From Streptomyces hayashii (lineage in GTDB: Bacteria > Actinomycetota > Actinomycetes > Streptomycetales > Streptomycetaceae): a stretch of DNA of 43,245 bases. Positions 7,664-16,346 of the stretch are shown here, in pieces. Within the stretch, counting starts at the first letter, position 1, and every line of letters starts with the position of its first letter. The translations under genes and the position numbers were made by a program. The notes under the pieces were generated by a model. It was not told the origin of the DNA and searched no databases. It worked only from the letters and a program-made list of their open reading frames with translations. The DNA is taken from positions 1 through 43,245 of the forward strand of contig NZ_JAHHIU010000120.1 in the NCBI RefSeq assembly GCF_024539815.1, given 5' to 3'.

Positions 7664-10618
7664 TCAGCCCTCAAGTGAGTCGAGCGCCTTGCCGATGAGC
7701 GCCTTCCGGTCGGCCGCCGAGGCGAGATGCTCCAGGCCGAAGCCCAGCAGCACTGTGTCGTCGGTGGTGACCGCTCCGTAGGTCTGGAAGAGCACGCCCG
7801 TGCGCGTCCAGTCCTTCAGCACGGCCGGGCTGCCCGCAGGCGGACCGCTCGCCCTCCACGCGCCCAGCGACGTCTCGAAGCCCTCGGTCTCGGTGGCGCC
7901 GCCGCCGACGACCAGCGAGGCGTCGTCCGCGAGGACTCCGTGGCCGCCGGTGCCGGGGTCGGTGACATAGGCGATCGAGACCTCGACCTTCTTGCCCGCG
8001 TACGCGCTCAGGTCGAAGTTCACCTGCTGCCAGCCGCTGGACGCACCGGTGAGCGCGTTCCAGGACCCGGTGGAGCCGGTCGCGGTGCAGTCGCCGGAGG
8101 CGAGGGTGAGGTAGTGCCGCAGCCACGGGTGCTCGCCGATGTAGAAGCCGCCCCCGCACTCCGCGGGCACGGCGGTGCCGGTGGCGCCGCCCGCCTCGGG
8201 AAGCGTGGTCCAGTCGTCGCCGCCGACCGTGTGGATCTCGACGATGGCGTTGTCGTAGCCGGGCTCGGTGTCCCACAGCAGCCGGGTGCGCAGCGCCGGC
8301 TTGCTCGCCGCGCCGACGCCGCTGAGGTCGATGGTGCGGGTGAGGCGCTTGTAGGCGTCGTCGGTGTGCACGGCCGCGGCCATGTACGAGCCGGCGTACG
8401 GCCCGTAAGGGTTGACCGTCCCGGCGAACTGGCCGGCGCCGGAGGCGGCGAACTGCGGGAACGCGGCGGCCGGCAGTTCGTCCGAGGTCACCCCGTAGGT
8501 GCCGGCCTTGTCCAGCGGGTTGCCGCCGGCGGCCCCGAGCGCCCCGGTGAACCCGCCCAGCTCACCCGAACCGGTGAAGCCGGTGGCGCCGGGGGTGGAC
8601 GTGCGGGAGTAGGCGCCCAGGTAGTACTGGCTGAAGTCGTTCGACGGGGTGCCGTCGGCGAGGGAGACGTTGCCGCCGGCAAGTTCGCCCGCCTCGATGA
8701 GCTTGCCGCCCTCGTTGAGGAAGGCGCGCAGTTCGAGCTGGGTCGGGTTGCCCGGCGCGCTCGCGCCCGTGTAGTGGACGACCGTGCGGAAGTGGCTCAG
8801 CACGCCGAGCGCGTCGGGCACTCCCTGGGTGGCGACGTCCCAGACGACCGCCTTGCGGCCGTTGGCCTTCAGCGCGTCGACGTAGGTCTGCGCCTGTGTG
8901 GCGGCCGCGCCCTCCTCGGCCACGACGAGCGTGTCGGCCTGGGGGCGCTGGGCGATCGAGTACGTGAAGTGCGAGCTGGAGACCTTCTTGCCGGCCTTGG
9001 TCTCGCCGGTGAACCACACCTCGACCTTGTCGCCCGGCTTGCCGTCGCGCACGGTGGCCCGGTACTCGTCGTAGTGGAGGTTGTCCTCCCCGCCGTAGGT
9101 CTCGCCGCCCTTCCAGGCCCTGAGCGCCCGGTCGCGCGTGCGGCCGCCGTTGACGCGGTACTGGAGCTTCTTGTCGCGGATCGCCTTCCGTACGACGACG
9201 GAGACCTCCTGGCCCGTGCCGCGCGCGTACGAGGTGGTGAACGGCGCCGGGGTGAAGTCGGCGGCGGACAGGCCGACCGAGGACTTCGGCTGGTCGGGGT
9301 GGGCGACGGACTCGGCGACGGAGAGCGCGAACGGGACGTTCTTGGCGAACTCGCCCTGGATCAGCTTCTCGTCGTCCGGGAAGTTGAAGACCGACTGGCA
9401 GTCGGCCGCGTTCCACCGGTCGTTCGGGTCGACGTTCGACGCGGTCTGACAGGTCGACATCTCAGGGGTGAACATCCCCATGCCGTTGACGTTCGCCGCG
9501 TGGCCGTCGGCCTCGCCGTTGGTGGTGTACAGCTCCGAGGAGACCTGCGGGTGGTAGCCCGGGACCGCGGAGTTGTCGGGGGTGCCGGCGAGCGCCTTGT
9601 AGGCGACGTCGTCCGGGGTGTCGGTGGCGACCTGCCAGCCGACGCCGTAGAGCAGCAGTTCGGCGGCGGAGTGGTAGTTGATGCCGTACGTGAAGCCGAT
9701 CCGCTTCTCGAAGCCGTCGAGCGCCTTGGTCTCGGGCTCGGAGGCGGGACTCGCGCCGCGGTAGGTCTCGCTGGTCGGGTTGGGCGACGAACCCTCGTTG
9801 TCGTAACCCCACTTGTAGGCGAAGTTGCGGTTGAGGTCGACGCCGTCACCGGTGGAGATCGCGCCGTCGGCGTTGACGTCCCGCAGGTTCTTGCGCCACA
9901 GCCGGTTCGCGGGGTCCTGGAAGGTGTAGTCGTAGCCGTCGGGGTTGGCCGACAGGACGAACCACAGCTCGCTGGAGTCGACGATCTTCTTGACGCGCCG
10001 GTCGGTCCGGTAGTTGTCCAGGTAGTAGTGCATCAGCCGCCGGGTCATCTCCGGGGTGATCCACTCGCGCGCGTGCTGGTTGGACATGTACAGCACCGAG
10101 GGCTTCGAGCCGTCCTTGGACTTCTTCGCGTCCCTGGTCAGTTTGAGCGCGAGGATGTCCTGGCCGCGGACGGTCCTGCCGATGGAGACGACCTTGGTGA
10201 GGCCCGGGTTCTGCCGGGCCGTGCGGAGGATCTCCTCCTTGAGGCCGCCGGTCCCGCTGTAGGGGCGGAACACCCCGCCGGCCGCCGCGTCGAGGCGGTT
10301 CTCCGCCGTGGCCGAAAGGGTGTGCTCGGTGAGCCGGACGCCCTGCTTGCCGAGCTTCTTCGCCTGCTTGTCGGTGAGGTAGACCTCGACCGTCGCGGTG
10401 CCCTTGCGGGGAACCTGCTCGCTGAGTTCCTGACCGTCCTGGCCGGCCGCCAACAGCAGGGGTACCTGCTGCTGGGTGACGTCGGCGCGGAAGACCTTGA
10501 CCTCGTCGGCGTCGGCCTTCGGTGTGGCGCCGGGCTGTGCCTGGGCGACGGGTGCGAGTGCCGCTCCACCGAGCAGCAGCGCGCCGACAGCGAGGATCGA
10601 TCTCGCTCTTCGTCTCAT
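7664..10618 (-). CDS. secreted M14-family zinc carboxypeptidase, multidomain
   Basis: A large exported peptidase of 984 residues. A signal peptide covers residues 1-27 (twin basic start, hydrophobic core, AQA cleavage site). After a propeptide-like segment comes an M14 domain: zinc ligands His182 and Glu185 in NQHAREW, third ligand His316 in INYHSAAE, substrate-binding DLNRNF around 261-266 and catalytic Glu386 in FTPEMST. The C-terminal half has a ThuA/GATase-like stretch and an immune-inhibitor-A/MAM-like domain (TRLLWDTEPGYDNA onwards) found in bacterial extracellular proteases. Likely role: trimming C-terminal residues from external peptides. The second Met (10618) is taken as start, with AAGGGGGG just upstream and the signal peptide immediately following. 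Monocistronic, with tandem terminators behind it. Confidence 0.9.
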   Translation of the reverse strand: MRRRARSILAVGALLLGGAALAPVAQAQPGATPKADADEVKVFRADVTQQQVPLLLAAGQDGQELSEQVPRKGTATVEVYLTDKQAKKLGKQGVRLTEHTLSATAENRLDAAAGGVFRPYSGTGGLKEEILRTARQNPGLTKVVSIGRTVRGQDILALKLTRDAKKSKDGSKPSVLYMSNQHAREWITPEMTRRLMHYYLDNYRTDRRVKKIVDSSELWFVLSANPDGYDYTFQDPANRLWRKNLRDVNADGAISTGDGVDLNRNFAYKWGYDNEGSSPNPTSETYRGASPASEPETKALDGFEKRIGFTYGINYHSAAELLLYGVGWQVATDTPDDVAYKALAGTPDNSAVPGYHPQVSSELYTTNGEADGHAANVNGMGMFTPEMSTCQTASNVDPNDRWNAADCQSVFNFPDDEKLIQGEFAKNVPFALSVAESVAHPDQPKSSVGLSAADFTPAPFTTSYARGTGQEVSVVVRKAIRDKKLQYRVNGGRTRDRALRAWKGGETYGGEDNLHYDEYRATVRDGKPGDKVEVWFTGETKAGKKVSSSHFTYSIAQRPQADTLVVAEEGAAATQAQTYVDALKANGRKAVVWDVATQGVPDALGVLSHFRTVVHYTGASAPGNPTQLELRAFLNEGGKLIEAGELAGGNVSLADGTPSNDFSQYYLGAYSRTSTPGATGFTGSGELGGFTGALGAAGGNPLDKAGTYGVTSDELPAAAFPQFAASGAGQFAGTVNPYGPYAGSYMAAAVHTDDAYKRLTRTIDLSGVGAASKPALRTRLLWDTEPGYDNAIVEIHTVGGDDWTTLPEAGGATGTAVPAECGGGFYIGEHPWLRHYLTLASGDCTATGSTGSWNALTGASSGWQQVNFDLSAYAGKKVEVSIAYVTDPGTGGHGVLADDASLVVGGGATETEGFETSLGAWRASGPPAGSPAVLKDWTRTGVLFQTYGAVTTDDTVLLGFGLEHLASAADRKALIGKALDSLEG

Positions 10619-10710
10619 GAACCCCCCTTGCCTGAGTTCGCCCCAGCAGCGAACCCTGCCAGGCTCATGACAGTTCATGATCCAGTCAAGAGCGCGTCGA
10701 CGTCAGGGAA

Positions 10711-10752
10711 AACGCCGGTGGCGTCGCCCGATCGGGCGACGCCACCGGCGTT
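10711..10752 (-). terminator. 21-bp perfect intrinsic terminator of the whiA operon
   Basis: A 42-nt perfect palindrome (two 21-nt arms, no spacer; AACGCCGGTGG at one end, CCACCGGCGTT at the other) begins 11 nt after the whiA stop. On the minus strand it is followed by TTTTCCC when counted from the last base pairs, giving a short U-run. It is the strongest terminator in the window and closes the uvrC-rapZ-yvcK-whiA operon. Confidence 0.9.
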
Positions 10753-10763
10753 CTGAGGATGCG

Positions 10764-11753
10764 TCAGCCGACCAGGTTGTCGGCGAGTTCGTCGCTGAGG
10801 TTGGCGTCCGTGCCCGGAATGCCGAGGTCGGAGGCGCGCTTGTCGGCCATCGCCAGCAGCCGGCGGATCCGGCCGGCGACCGCGTCCTTCGTCAGCGGCG
10901 GGTCGGCGAGCGCGCCCAGCTCCTCCAGGGAGGCCTGCTTGTGGTCCATGCGCAGCCGGCCGGCCGCCGCGAGGTGCTCGGGCACCTCGTCCGCGAGGAT
11001 CTCCAGAGCGCGCTGGACGCGGGCCCCGGCGGCGACGGCCGCGCGCGCCGAGCGGCGCAGGTTGGCGTCGTCGAAGTTCGCCAGCCGGTTCGCCGTGGCG
11101 CGCACCTCGCGGCGCATCCGGCGCTCCTCCCAGGCCAGCACCGACTCGTGCGCGCCCAGCCGGGTGAGGAGCGCGCCGATCGCGTCGCCGTCGCGGACGA
11201 CGACCCGGTCGACCCCGCGCACCTCTCGGGCCTTCGCCGCGATGGACAGCCGGCGGGCGGCGCCGACCAGCGCGAGCGCGGCCTCCGGGCCCGGGCAGGT
11301 CACCTCCAGGGAGGACGAGCGGCCGGGCTCGGTGAGGGAGCCGTGCGCCAGGAAGGCGCCACGCCAGGCCGCCTCCGCGTCACAGGTCGCGCCGGAGACC
11401 ACCTGCGGGGGCAGGCCGCGGATCGGGCGGCCGCGGCCGTCCACGAGTCCCGTCTGCCGGGCCAGCTGGTCACCGCCGGCGACCACCCGCACGACATAGC
11501 GCGAGCCGCGGCGGATGCCGCTGGGGGCCATCACGATCAGCTCCGAGCCGTGGCCGAAGATCTCCAGGATGTCCCGCTTGAGCCGACGGGCCGCCATCGC
11601 GGTGTCCAGCTCCGCCTCGATCACGATGCGCCCGCTCACCAGGTGGAGGCCGCCGGCGAACCGCAGAAGGGCGGAGACCTCCGCCTTTCTGCAGCAGGTC
11701 CGGGTGACGGGGAGCCGGGAGATCTCGTCCTTCACCGCTGCCGTCATCGCCAT
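10764..11753 (-). CDS. whiA: sporulation transcription factor WhiA
   Basis: Regulator that, with WhiB, switches Streptomyces aerial hyphae from growth to septation and sporulation. The 329-residue sequence begins MAMTAAVKDEISRLPVTRTCC and is almost the form I recall from S. coelicolor. It has an N-terminal degenerate LAGLIDADG homing-endonuclease-like fold (about 1-200) and a C-terminal helix-turn-helix (about 250-329, with KQASLEELGALADPPLTKDAVAGRIRR). Its start overlaps the yvcK end by 10 bp, so translation is coupled. A very long terminator follows. Confidence 0.97.
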   Translation of the reverse strand: MAMTAAVKDEISRLPVTRTCCRKAEVSALLRFAGGLHLVSGRIVIEAELDTAMAARRLKRDILEIFGHGSELIVMAPSGIRRGSRYVVRVVAGGDQLARQTGLVDGRGRPIRGLPPQVVSGATCDAEAAWRGAFLAHGSLTEPGRSSSLEVTCPGPEAALALVGAARRLSIAAKAREVRGVDRVVVRDGDAIGALLTRLGAHESVLAWEERRMRREVRATANRLANFDDANLRRSARAAVAAGARVQRALEILADEVPEHLAAAGRLRMDHKQASLEELGALADPPLTKDAVAGRIRRLLAMADKRASDLGIPGTDANLSDELADNLVG

Positions 11754-12811
11754 GGGCCGATCCTTCCATGCATCCGAAAAATACGGTCGTACGCGGCGGC
11801 CAACAGCTCCGGGTCGTGCCTCGGGGTTCCGTCGGGCCGGGCCACCGGCGCCAGTTCGACCGCCGCCCCGAACCGTTCGGCGGCTTCGGCCAGCGAGTCG
11901 CGGTCGGGCACGGCGGCCTCGTCGGCCAGCACCACGTCCAGGGCGAGTTTAGGGGCGTGTCGTCCCAAAACCTCCAAATGACGCTGCGGGGAGAAGCCAT
12001 CGGTTTCTCCCGGCTGCGGCGCGAGGTTCAACGAGAGCACCCGGCGCGCCTTCGTCGCCATGAGGGCGTCCAGCAGATCGGGCACCAGCAGATGCGGCAT
12101 GACCGAGGAGAACCAGGAGCCGGGCCCGAGCACCACCCAGTCGGCGTCCAGGACGGCGTCGACGGCCTCCGGGACGGCCGGCGGGTCGTGCGGGACCAGA
12201 TGCACGGACTGCACCTCGCCGCGCGTCAGCGCCACGGTCGCCTGTCCGCGGACGGTGTCCACATCGTCCGGCCGCAGCGGATCATGGCCCTTGACCAGCG
12301 CCTGGAGCTCCAGCGGCACGGCGGACATGGGCAGCACCCGCCCCTGCGCGCCGAGCAGCTTGCCGACCAGGTCCAGGGCCTGGACGTGGTCGCCGAGCTG
12401 CTCCCACAGGGCGACGATCAGCAGGTTGCCGACGGCGTGCCCGTTGATCTCGCCCTGCGACTGGAAACGGTGCTGGATGACCCGGGCCCACGTCTGGCCC
12501 CAGTCGTCGTCGCCGCACAGCGCGGCCAGGGCCTTGCGCAGGTCTCCCGGGGGCAGCACGCCCAGCTCGTCGCGCAGGCGGCCGCTGGAGCCGCCGTCGT
12601 CGGCCACCGTGACGACCCCCGTGAGGTCGCCGGTGATCCGGCGCAGTGCGGTGAGCGAGGCGGACAGGCCCATGCCGCCGCCGAGGGCGACGACCTTGGG
12701 CTGCGTGCCGCGACGGCGCGGTTTGCCGCCGCGGGCCTCGACCGGCCGGCTCACGCGCCCGTCGGGTGCGGCCTTGCGCAGAGGGCCGAGCCGTGGAGAA
12801 CGTCCGGTCAT
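11744..12811 (-). CDS. yvcK: YvcK/CofD-like UDP-sugar-binding protein
   Basis: A 355-residue member of the gluconeogenesis factor (YvcK) family, related in fold to the CofD 2-phospho-L-lactate transferase. The family binds UDP-sugars and helps cell-wall homeostasis and growth on gluconeogenic carbon sources. The nucleotide-binding GGGMGLSASL lies at about 44-53, followed by VADDGGSSGRLR and GNLLIVALWEQLGD, then VLGPGSWFSSVMPHLL. A 38-residue basic N-terminal extension precedes the domain. Its ATG overlaps the rapZ stop in an ATGA, and its 3' end overlaps whiA by 10 bp. The rapZ-yvcK-whiA order is conserved across Gram-positive bacteria. Confidence 0.95.
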   Translation of the reverse strand: MTGRSPRLGPLRKAAPDGRVSRPVEARGGKPRRRGTQPKVVALGGGMGLSASLTALRRITGDLTGVVTVADDGGSSGRLRDELGVLPPGDLRKALAALCGDDDWGQTWARVIQHRFQSQGEINGHAVGNLLIVALWEQLGDHVQALDLVGKLLGAQGRVLPMSAVPLELQALVKGHDPLRPDDVDTVRGQATVALTRGEVQSVHLVPHDPPAVPEAVDAVLDADWVVLGPGSWFSSVMPHLLVPDLLDALMATKARRVLSLNLAPQPGETDGFSPQRHLEVLGRHAPKLALDVVLADEAAVPDRDSLAEAAERFGAAVELAPVARPDGTPRHDPELLAAAYDRIFRMHGRIGPWR

Positions 12812-13875
12812 TCCCGTCCCATGTCCCGGTGCACGACCACCGTCTCCACGCCCTCGGCCGCCAGTCGCGCGGCGAGCTTCTCCGACATGGCCACCGAGCG
12901 GTGCTTGCCGCCCGTGCAGCCCACCGCGATGGTCACATAGCGCTTGCCCTCCCGGCGGTAGCCCGTGGCGACCAGCTGGAGGAGCTCCGCGTAACGGTCG
13001 AGGAACTCCTTCGCGCCGGGCTGGTTGAGGACGTACGCGGAGACCTCCTCGTTGAGGCCGGTGTAGGGGCGCAGCTCCGGGACCCAGTGCGGGTTGGGCA
13101 GGAAGCGCATGTCCACCACGAGGTCGGCGTCGACCGGGAGGCCGTACTTGAAGCCGAACGACATGACGGTGGCCCGCAGCTCGGGCTCCTCCTCGCCGGC
13201 GAAACGGGCGTCCATCTTGGCCCGCAGCTCGTGCACGTTGAGGCTGGAGGTGTCGATCACCAGGTCGGCGTCGCCGCGCAGCTCGCGCAGGAGCTCGCGC
13301 TCGGCGGCGATGCCGTCGACGATGCGGCCGTCGCCCTGGAGGGGGTGCGGCCGGCGCACGGACTCGAAGCGGCGCACCAGCGCGTCGTCGGAGGACTCCA
13401 GGAAGACGATGCGCCGGGTGACGTTCTTCGACTCCAGGTCGGCGAGGGACTCGCGGAGGTTGTCGAAGAAGCGCCGGCCGCGGACGTCGACGACGACCGC
13501 GATGCGCGCCACGTTGCCCTGTGACCGGGCGCCGAGCTCCACCATGGTGGGGATCAGGGCGGGCGGGAGGTTGTCGACCACGAACCAGCCGAGGTCCTCC
13601 AGACACTTGGCCGCCGTCGAGCGGCCGGCTCCGGACATGCCGGAGATGATCACCAGCTCGGGAATGGCCGCGTCGGGAATTCCCGGCGGCGTGACGTCCG
13701 TACTCACCTGTGCTCCGTCTTCGTGGCGTGTTTCTTCCCGGGGGCCGTCGGCGACCGCGGGGGGCTGTGCGGCGCTCTCGCCGGGCTCTCGGGGATCGGG
13801 CCGGGAATCGGCTGTGGGCACAGTAGTGGGCGTCTGCTCCGGCTGGGCCGTGGGGTGTGCGTCGTGCTCGGTCAT
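12808..13875 (-). CDS. rapZ: RapZ/YvcJ-family nucleotide-binding protein
   Basis: A 355-residue P-loop protein of the RapZ (YvcJ) family; in E. coli RapZ is an RNA-binding adaptor controlling glucosamine-6-phosphate synthase, while the actinobacterial role is less clear. The Walker A is ISGMSGAGRST (about 77-87), with Arg where Lys is usual in P-loops, as I recall for actinobacterial members. The C-terminal domain has the conserved GCTGGKHRSV segment. The first ~70 residues are a low-complexity acidic/proline-rich extension absent from the enterobacterial protein. ATGA overlaps join it to uvrC upstream and yvcK downstream. Confidence 0.94.
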   Translation of the reverse strand: MTEHDAHPTAQPEQTPTTVPTADSRPDPREPGESAAQPPAVADGPREETRHEDGAQVSTDVTPPGIPDAAIPELVIISGMSGAGRSTAAKCLEDLGWFVVDNLPPALIPTMVELGARSQGNVARIAVVVDVRGRRFFDNLRESLADLESKNVTRRIVFLESSDDALVRRFESVRRPHPLQGDGRIVDGIAAERELLRELRGDADLVIDTSSLNVHELRAKMDARFAGEEEPELRATVMSFGFKYGLPVDADLVVDMRFLPNPHWVPELRPYTGLNEEVSAYVLNQPGAKEFLDRYAELLQLVATGYRREGKRYVTIAVGCTGGKHRSVAMSEKLAARLAAEGVETVVVHRDMGRE

Positions 13876-16034
13876 GTCTCCTGCCCCCGTCGTTCTTCCG
13901 GGGCGCCCGACGGGACGGGTGCTCCGGGGGAACCCGTCGTCGTGTCGGGTTCCTCATCATCAATGATCTCTCCGGTCGCCGTGTTCACGGCGGGGGCGGG
14001 CGGAGCCGCCTGGGCGAGGGCCACGGCGATGGTCTCCGCCGTCTTGCGGCCTATGCCCGGGACCTCGCAGATCTGCTCGACGGTGGCGGCGCGCAGCCTC
14101 TTCACCGAGCCGAAATGCTTGATCAGCGCCTGCTTTCGCGTCTCGCCGAGGCCCGGGACCTCGTCCAGCGGTCCGGCACGGAAGCGCTTGGCCCGCTTGG
14201 TGCGCTGGTAGGTGATCGCGAAGCGGTGGGCCTCGTCGCGGACGCGCTGCAACAGGTAGAGACCCTCGCTGCTGCGGGGCAGGACGACCGGATCGTCGTC
14301 GTCCGGCAGCCAGACCTCCTCCAGCCGCTTGGCCAGACCGCAGACGGCGATGTCGTCGATGCCCAGCTCGTCCAGCGCCCTCCTGGCCGCCGCGACCTGC
14401 GGTTGACCGCCGTCGACGACGACGAGCTGGGGCGGGTAGGCGAAGCGCTTGGGACGGCCGTCCTCGTCCTTCAGGCTGCTGGTGAGGGGCGCTTCCCCGG
14501 CGTCGGCGAGGGTGGCCTGCGTGCCGTCGGCGAGGACCGTCCCGGTCCGGTCGGGAGTCGTCCCCGCCGCGTCGAGCTCCGTCCCCGTCCCGTCGGCGAG
14601 GGCGTCCGCGCCGTCGGTCCACTCGCCCGTCCGCTCCTTCTCGGCGAGGTAGCGCCGGAAGCGGCGGGTGATCACCTCGTGCATGGAGCGGACGTCGTCC
14701 TGGCCCTCGAAGCCCTTGATCTGGAAGCGGCGGTACTCGCTCTTGCGCTGCAGACCGTCCTCGAAGACGACCATGGAGGCCACGACGTCGTCGCCCTGGA
14801 GGTGGGAGATGTCGTAGCACTCGATCCGCAGCGGGGCGCTGTCCAGGTCGAGGGCCTCGGCGATCTCCTCCAGGGCGCGCGAGCGGGTGGTCAGGTCGGA
14901 GGCGCGTTTGGTCTTGTGCAGGATCAGCGCCTGCTGCGCGTTGCGGGCGACCGTCGCCATCAGGTCCTTCTTGTCGCCGCGCTGCGGGATGCGCAGCGAC
15001 ACGTTGGACCCTCGGCGTTCGGTGAGCCACTCCTGTACCGGCTCCACCGGGTCGGGCAGCGCGGGAACCAGGACCTCCTTGGGCACGGAGTCGCCTCGCT
15101 CCTCGCCGTACAACTGCTGCAGAGCGTGTTCGACGAGTGCGCCGGTCGTGACGTCCTCGACCTTGTCGGTCACCCAGCCGCGCTGACCGCGCACGCGCCC
15201 GCCGCGGACGTGGAAGATCTGGACGGCCGCCTCCAGCTCGTCCTCGGCGACCGCGATCAGGTCGGCGTCGGTCGCGTCCGCGAGCACGACCGCGTTCTTC
15301 TCCATGGCCTTCTTCAGCGCCTCGATGTCGTCGCGCAGGCGGGCGGCCCGCTCGTACTCCATCTCCTCGGCCGCCTCCGTCATCTGCTTCTCCAGGCGGC
15401 GGAGGTAGGTGCCGGTGCGGCCGGTCATGAAGTCGCAGAACTCGTCGGCCAGTTCCCAGTGGTCGTCGGGGGAGATCCGGCTCACGCAGGGAGCGGAGCA
15501 CTTGCCGATGTAGCCGAGCAGGCAGGGGCGGCCGGTGCGGGCGGCGTTCTTGAACACGCCGGTGGAGCAGGTGCGCACGGGGAAGACGCGCAGGAGCAGG
15601 TCGACGGTGTCGCGGATCGCCCACGCGTGCGCGTACGGACCGAAATACCTGACGCCCTTCTTCTTGTGGCCGCGCATCACCTGCACGCGCGGGTACTCCT
15701 CGTTCATCGTCACCGCGAGGTAGGGGTAGCTCTTGTCGTCGCGGTACTTGACGTTGAACCGGGGGTCGTACTCCTTGATCCAGGAGTACTCCAGCTGCAG
15801 CGCCTCGACCTCCGTGGACACCACCGTCCACTCCACCGACGCGGCCGTGGTGACCATCGTGCGGGTGCGCGGGTGCAGGCCCGCCAGGTCCTGGAAGTAG
15901 TTCGCCAGGCGCTGGCGCAGGCTCTTCGCCTTTCCGACGTAGATCACCCTGCGGTGCTCGTCGCGGAATCGGTACACCCCGGGAGAGTCCGGGATCTGCC
16001 CCGGCTTGGGGCGGTAGCTGGAGGGGTCGGCCAT
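13872..16034 (-). CDS. uvrC: excinuclease ABC subunit C
   Basis: Makes the dual incisions in nucleotide excision repair after UvrA/UvrB damage recognition. The 720 residues contain an N-terminal GIY-YIG nuclease (GVYRFRDE...VIYVGKAKSLRQR, about 19-43), a Cys cluster (CLLGYIGKCSAPC), the UVR motif that contacts UvrB (MEYERAARLRDDIEAL), an RNase H-like nuclease (ECYDISHLQG...VVVDGGQPQ) and C-terminal helix-hairpin-helix motifs (VPGLGETRKQALIKHFGS, VPGIGRKTAETIA). A threonine/aspartate-rich insert of about 40 residues (GTELDAAGTTPDRTGT...) interrupts the second nuclease domain. First gene of the operon running to whiA; apparently leaderless. Confidence 0.97.
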   Translation of the reverse strand: MADPSSYRPKPGQIPDSPGVYRFRDEHRRVIYVGKAKSLRQRLANYFQDLAGLHPRTRTMVTTAASVEWTVVSTEVEALQLEYSWIKEYDPRFNVKYRDDKSYPYLAVTMNEEYPRVQVMRGHKKKGVRYFGPYAHAWAIRDTVDLLLRVFPVRTCSTGVFKNAARTGRPCLLGYIGKCSAPCVSRISPDDHWELADEFCDFMTGRTGTYLRRLEKQMTEAAEEMEYERAARLRDDIEALKKAMEKNAVVLADATDADLIAVAEDELEAAVQIFHVRGGRVRGQRGWVTDKVEDVTTGALVEHALQQLYGEERGDSVPKEVLVPALPDPVEPVQEWLTERRGSNVSLRIPQRGDKKDLMATVARNAQQALILHKTKRASDLTTRSRALEEIAEALDLDSAPLRIECYDISHLQGDDVVASMVVFEDGLQRKSEYRRFQIKGFEGQDDVRSMHEVITRRFRRYLAEKERTGEWTDGADALADGTGTELDAAGTTPDRTGTVLADGTQATLADAGEAPLTSSLKDEDGRPKRFAYPPQLVVVDGGQPQVAAARRALDELGIDDIAVCGLAKRLEEVWLPDDDDPVVLPRSSEGLYLLQRVRDEAHRFAITYQRTKRAKRFRAGPLDEVPGLGETRKQALIKHFGSVKRLRAATVEQICEVPGIGRKTAETIAVALAQAAPPAPAVNTATGEIIDDEEPDTTTGSPGAPVPSGAPEERRGQET

Positions 16035-16041
16035 GTCTCAC

Positions 16042-16064
16042 ACCCTACTGGCGCGGGGTGACAC
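16042..16064 (-). promoter_or_regulatory. leaderless uvrC promoter, degenerate RecA-NDp
   Basis: On the minus strand GTGTCACCCC, 7 nt, TAGGGT; the spacing and the TGTCA core match the damage promoter motif, but the GTGG part is CCCC. The -10 is 7 nt from the uvrC ATG and no Shine-Dalgarno is present, so the mRNA is probably leaderless. Whether it is damage-responsive is uncertain. Confidence 0.5.
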
Positions 16065-16346
16065 TCCGGCGGGGCTGTGGACAACGCCCGGCGTCCTCGG
16101 CGCGACCTCGCACGAGCGGATCCGGAGGGCAGGGGTCCGCAGCGCGCGGACTCGGCCACCCGCACATGCCACTCGGGCATCAGGTGTTGTCGGGACCAGG
16201 TCGACACGCTTCAATGCGGGGGAACTCGGGGCCCTGAAGGCCGCCTTACGGATGTGAAGGAGTTTCGGCGGCTCGGTAGAGGCCGGCCCCGACCACCCCA
16301 CGCCGGTCCGACCAGCCGTCGTGAGCATTCACAGAGAGGCTCCTGC
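16065..16346. other. intergenic region between uvrC and the HTH gene
   Basis: About 280 bp between divergent genes. Apart from the uvrC promoter at its left edge and a GAGAGG ribosome binding site just before 16347, I see no convincing promoter, repeat or small gene. Confidence 0.5.

Noticed and set aside
7727..10756. 1009-codon plus-strand frame opposite the carboxypeptidase
   Set aside because: Shadow frame; the sense strand has a signal peptide, an intact M14 active site and two terminators in the right place.
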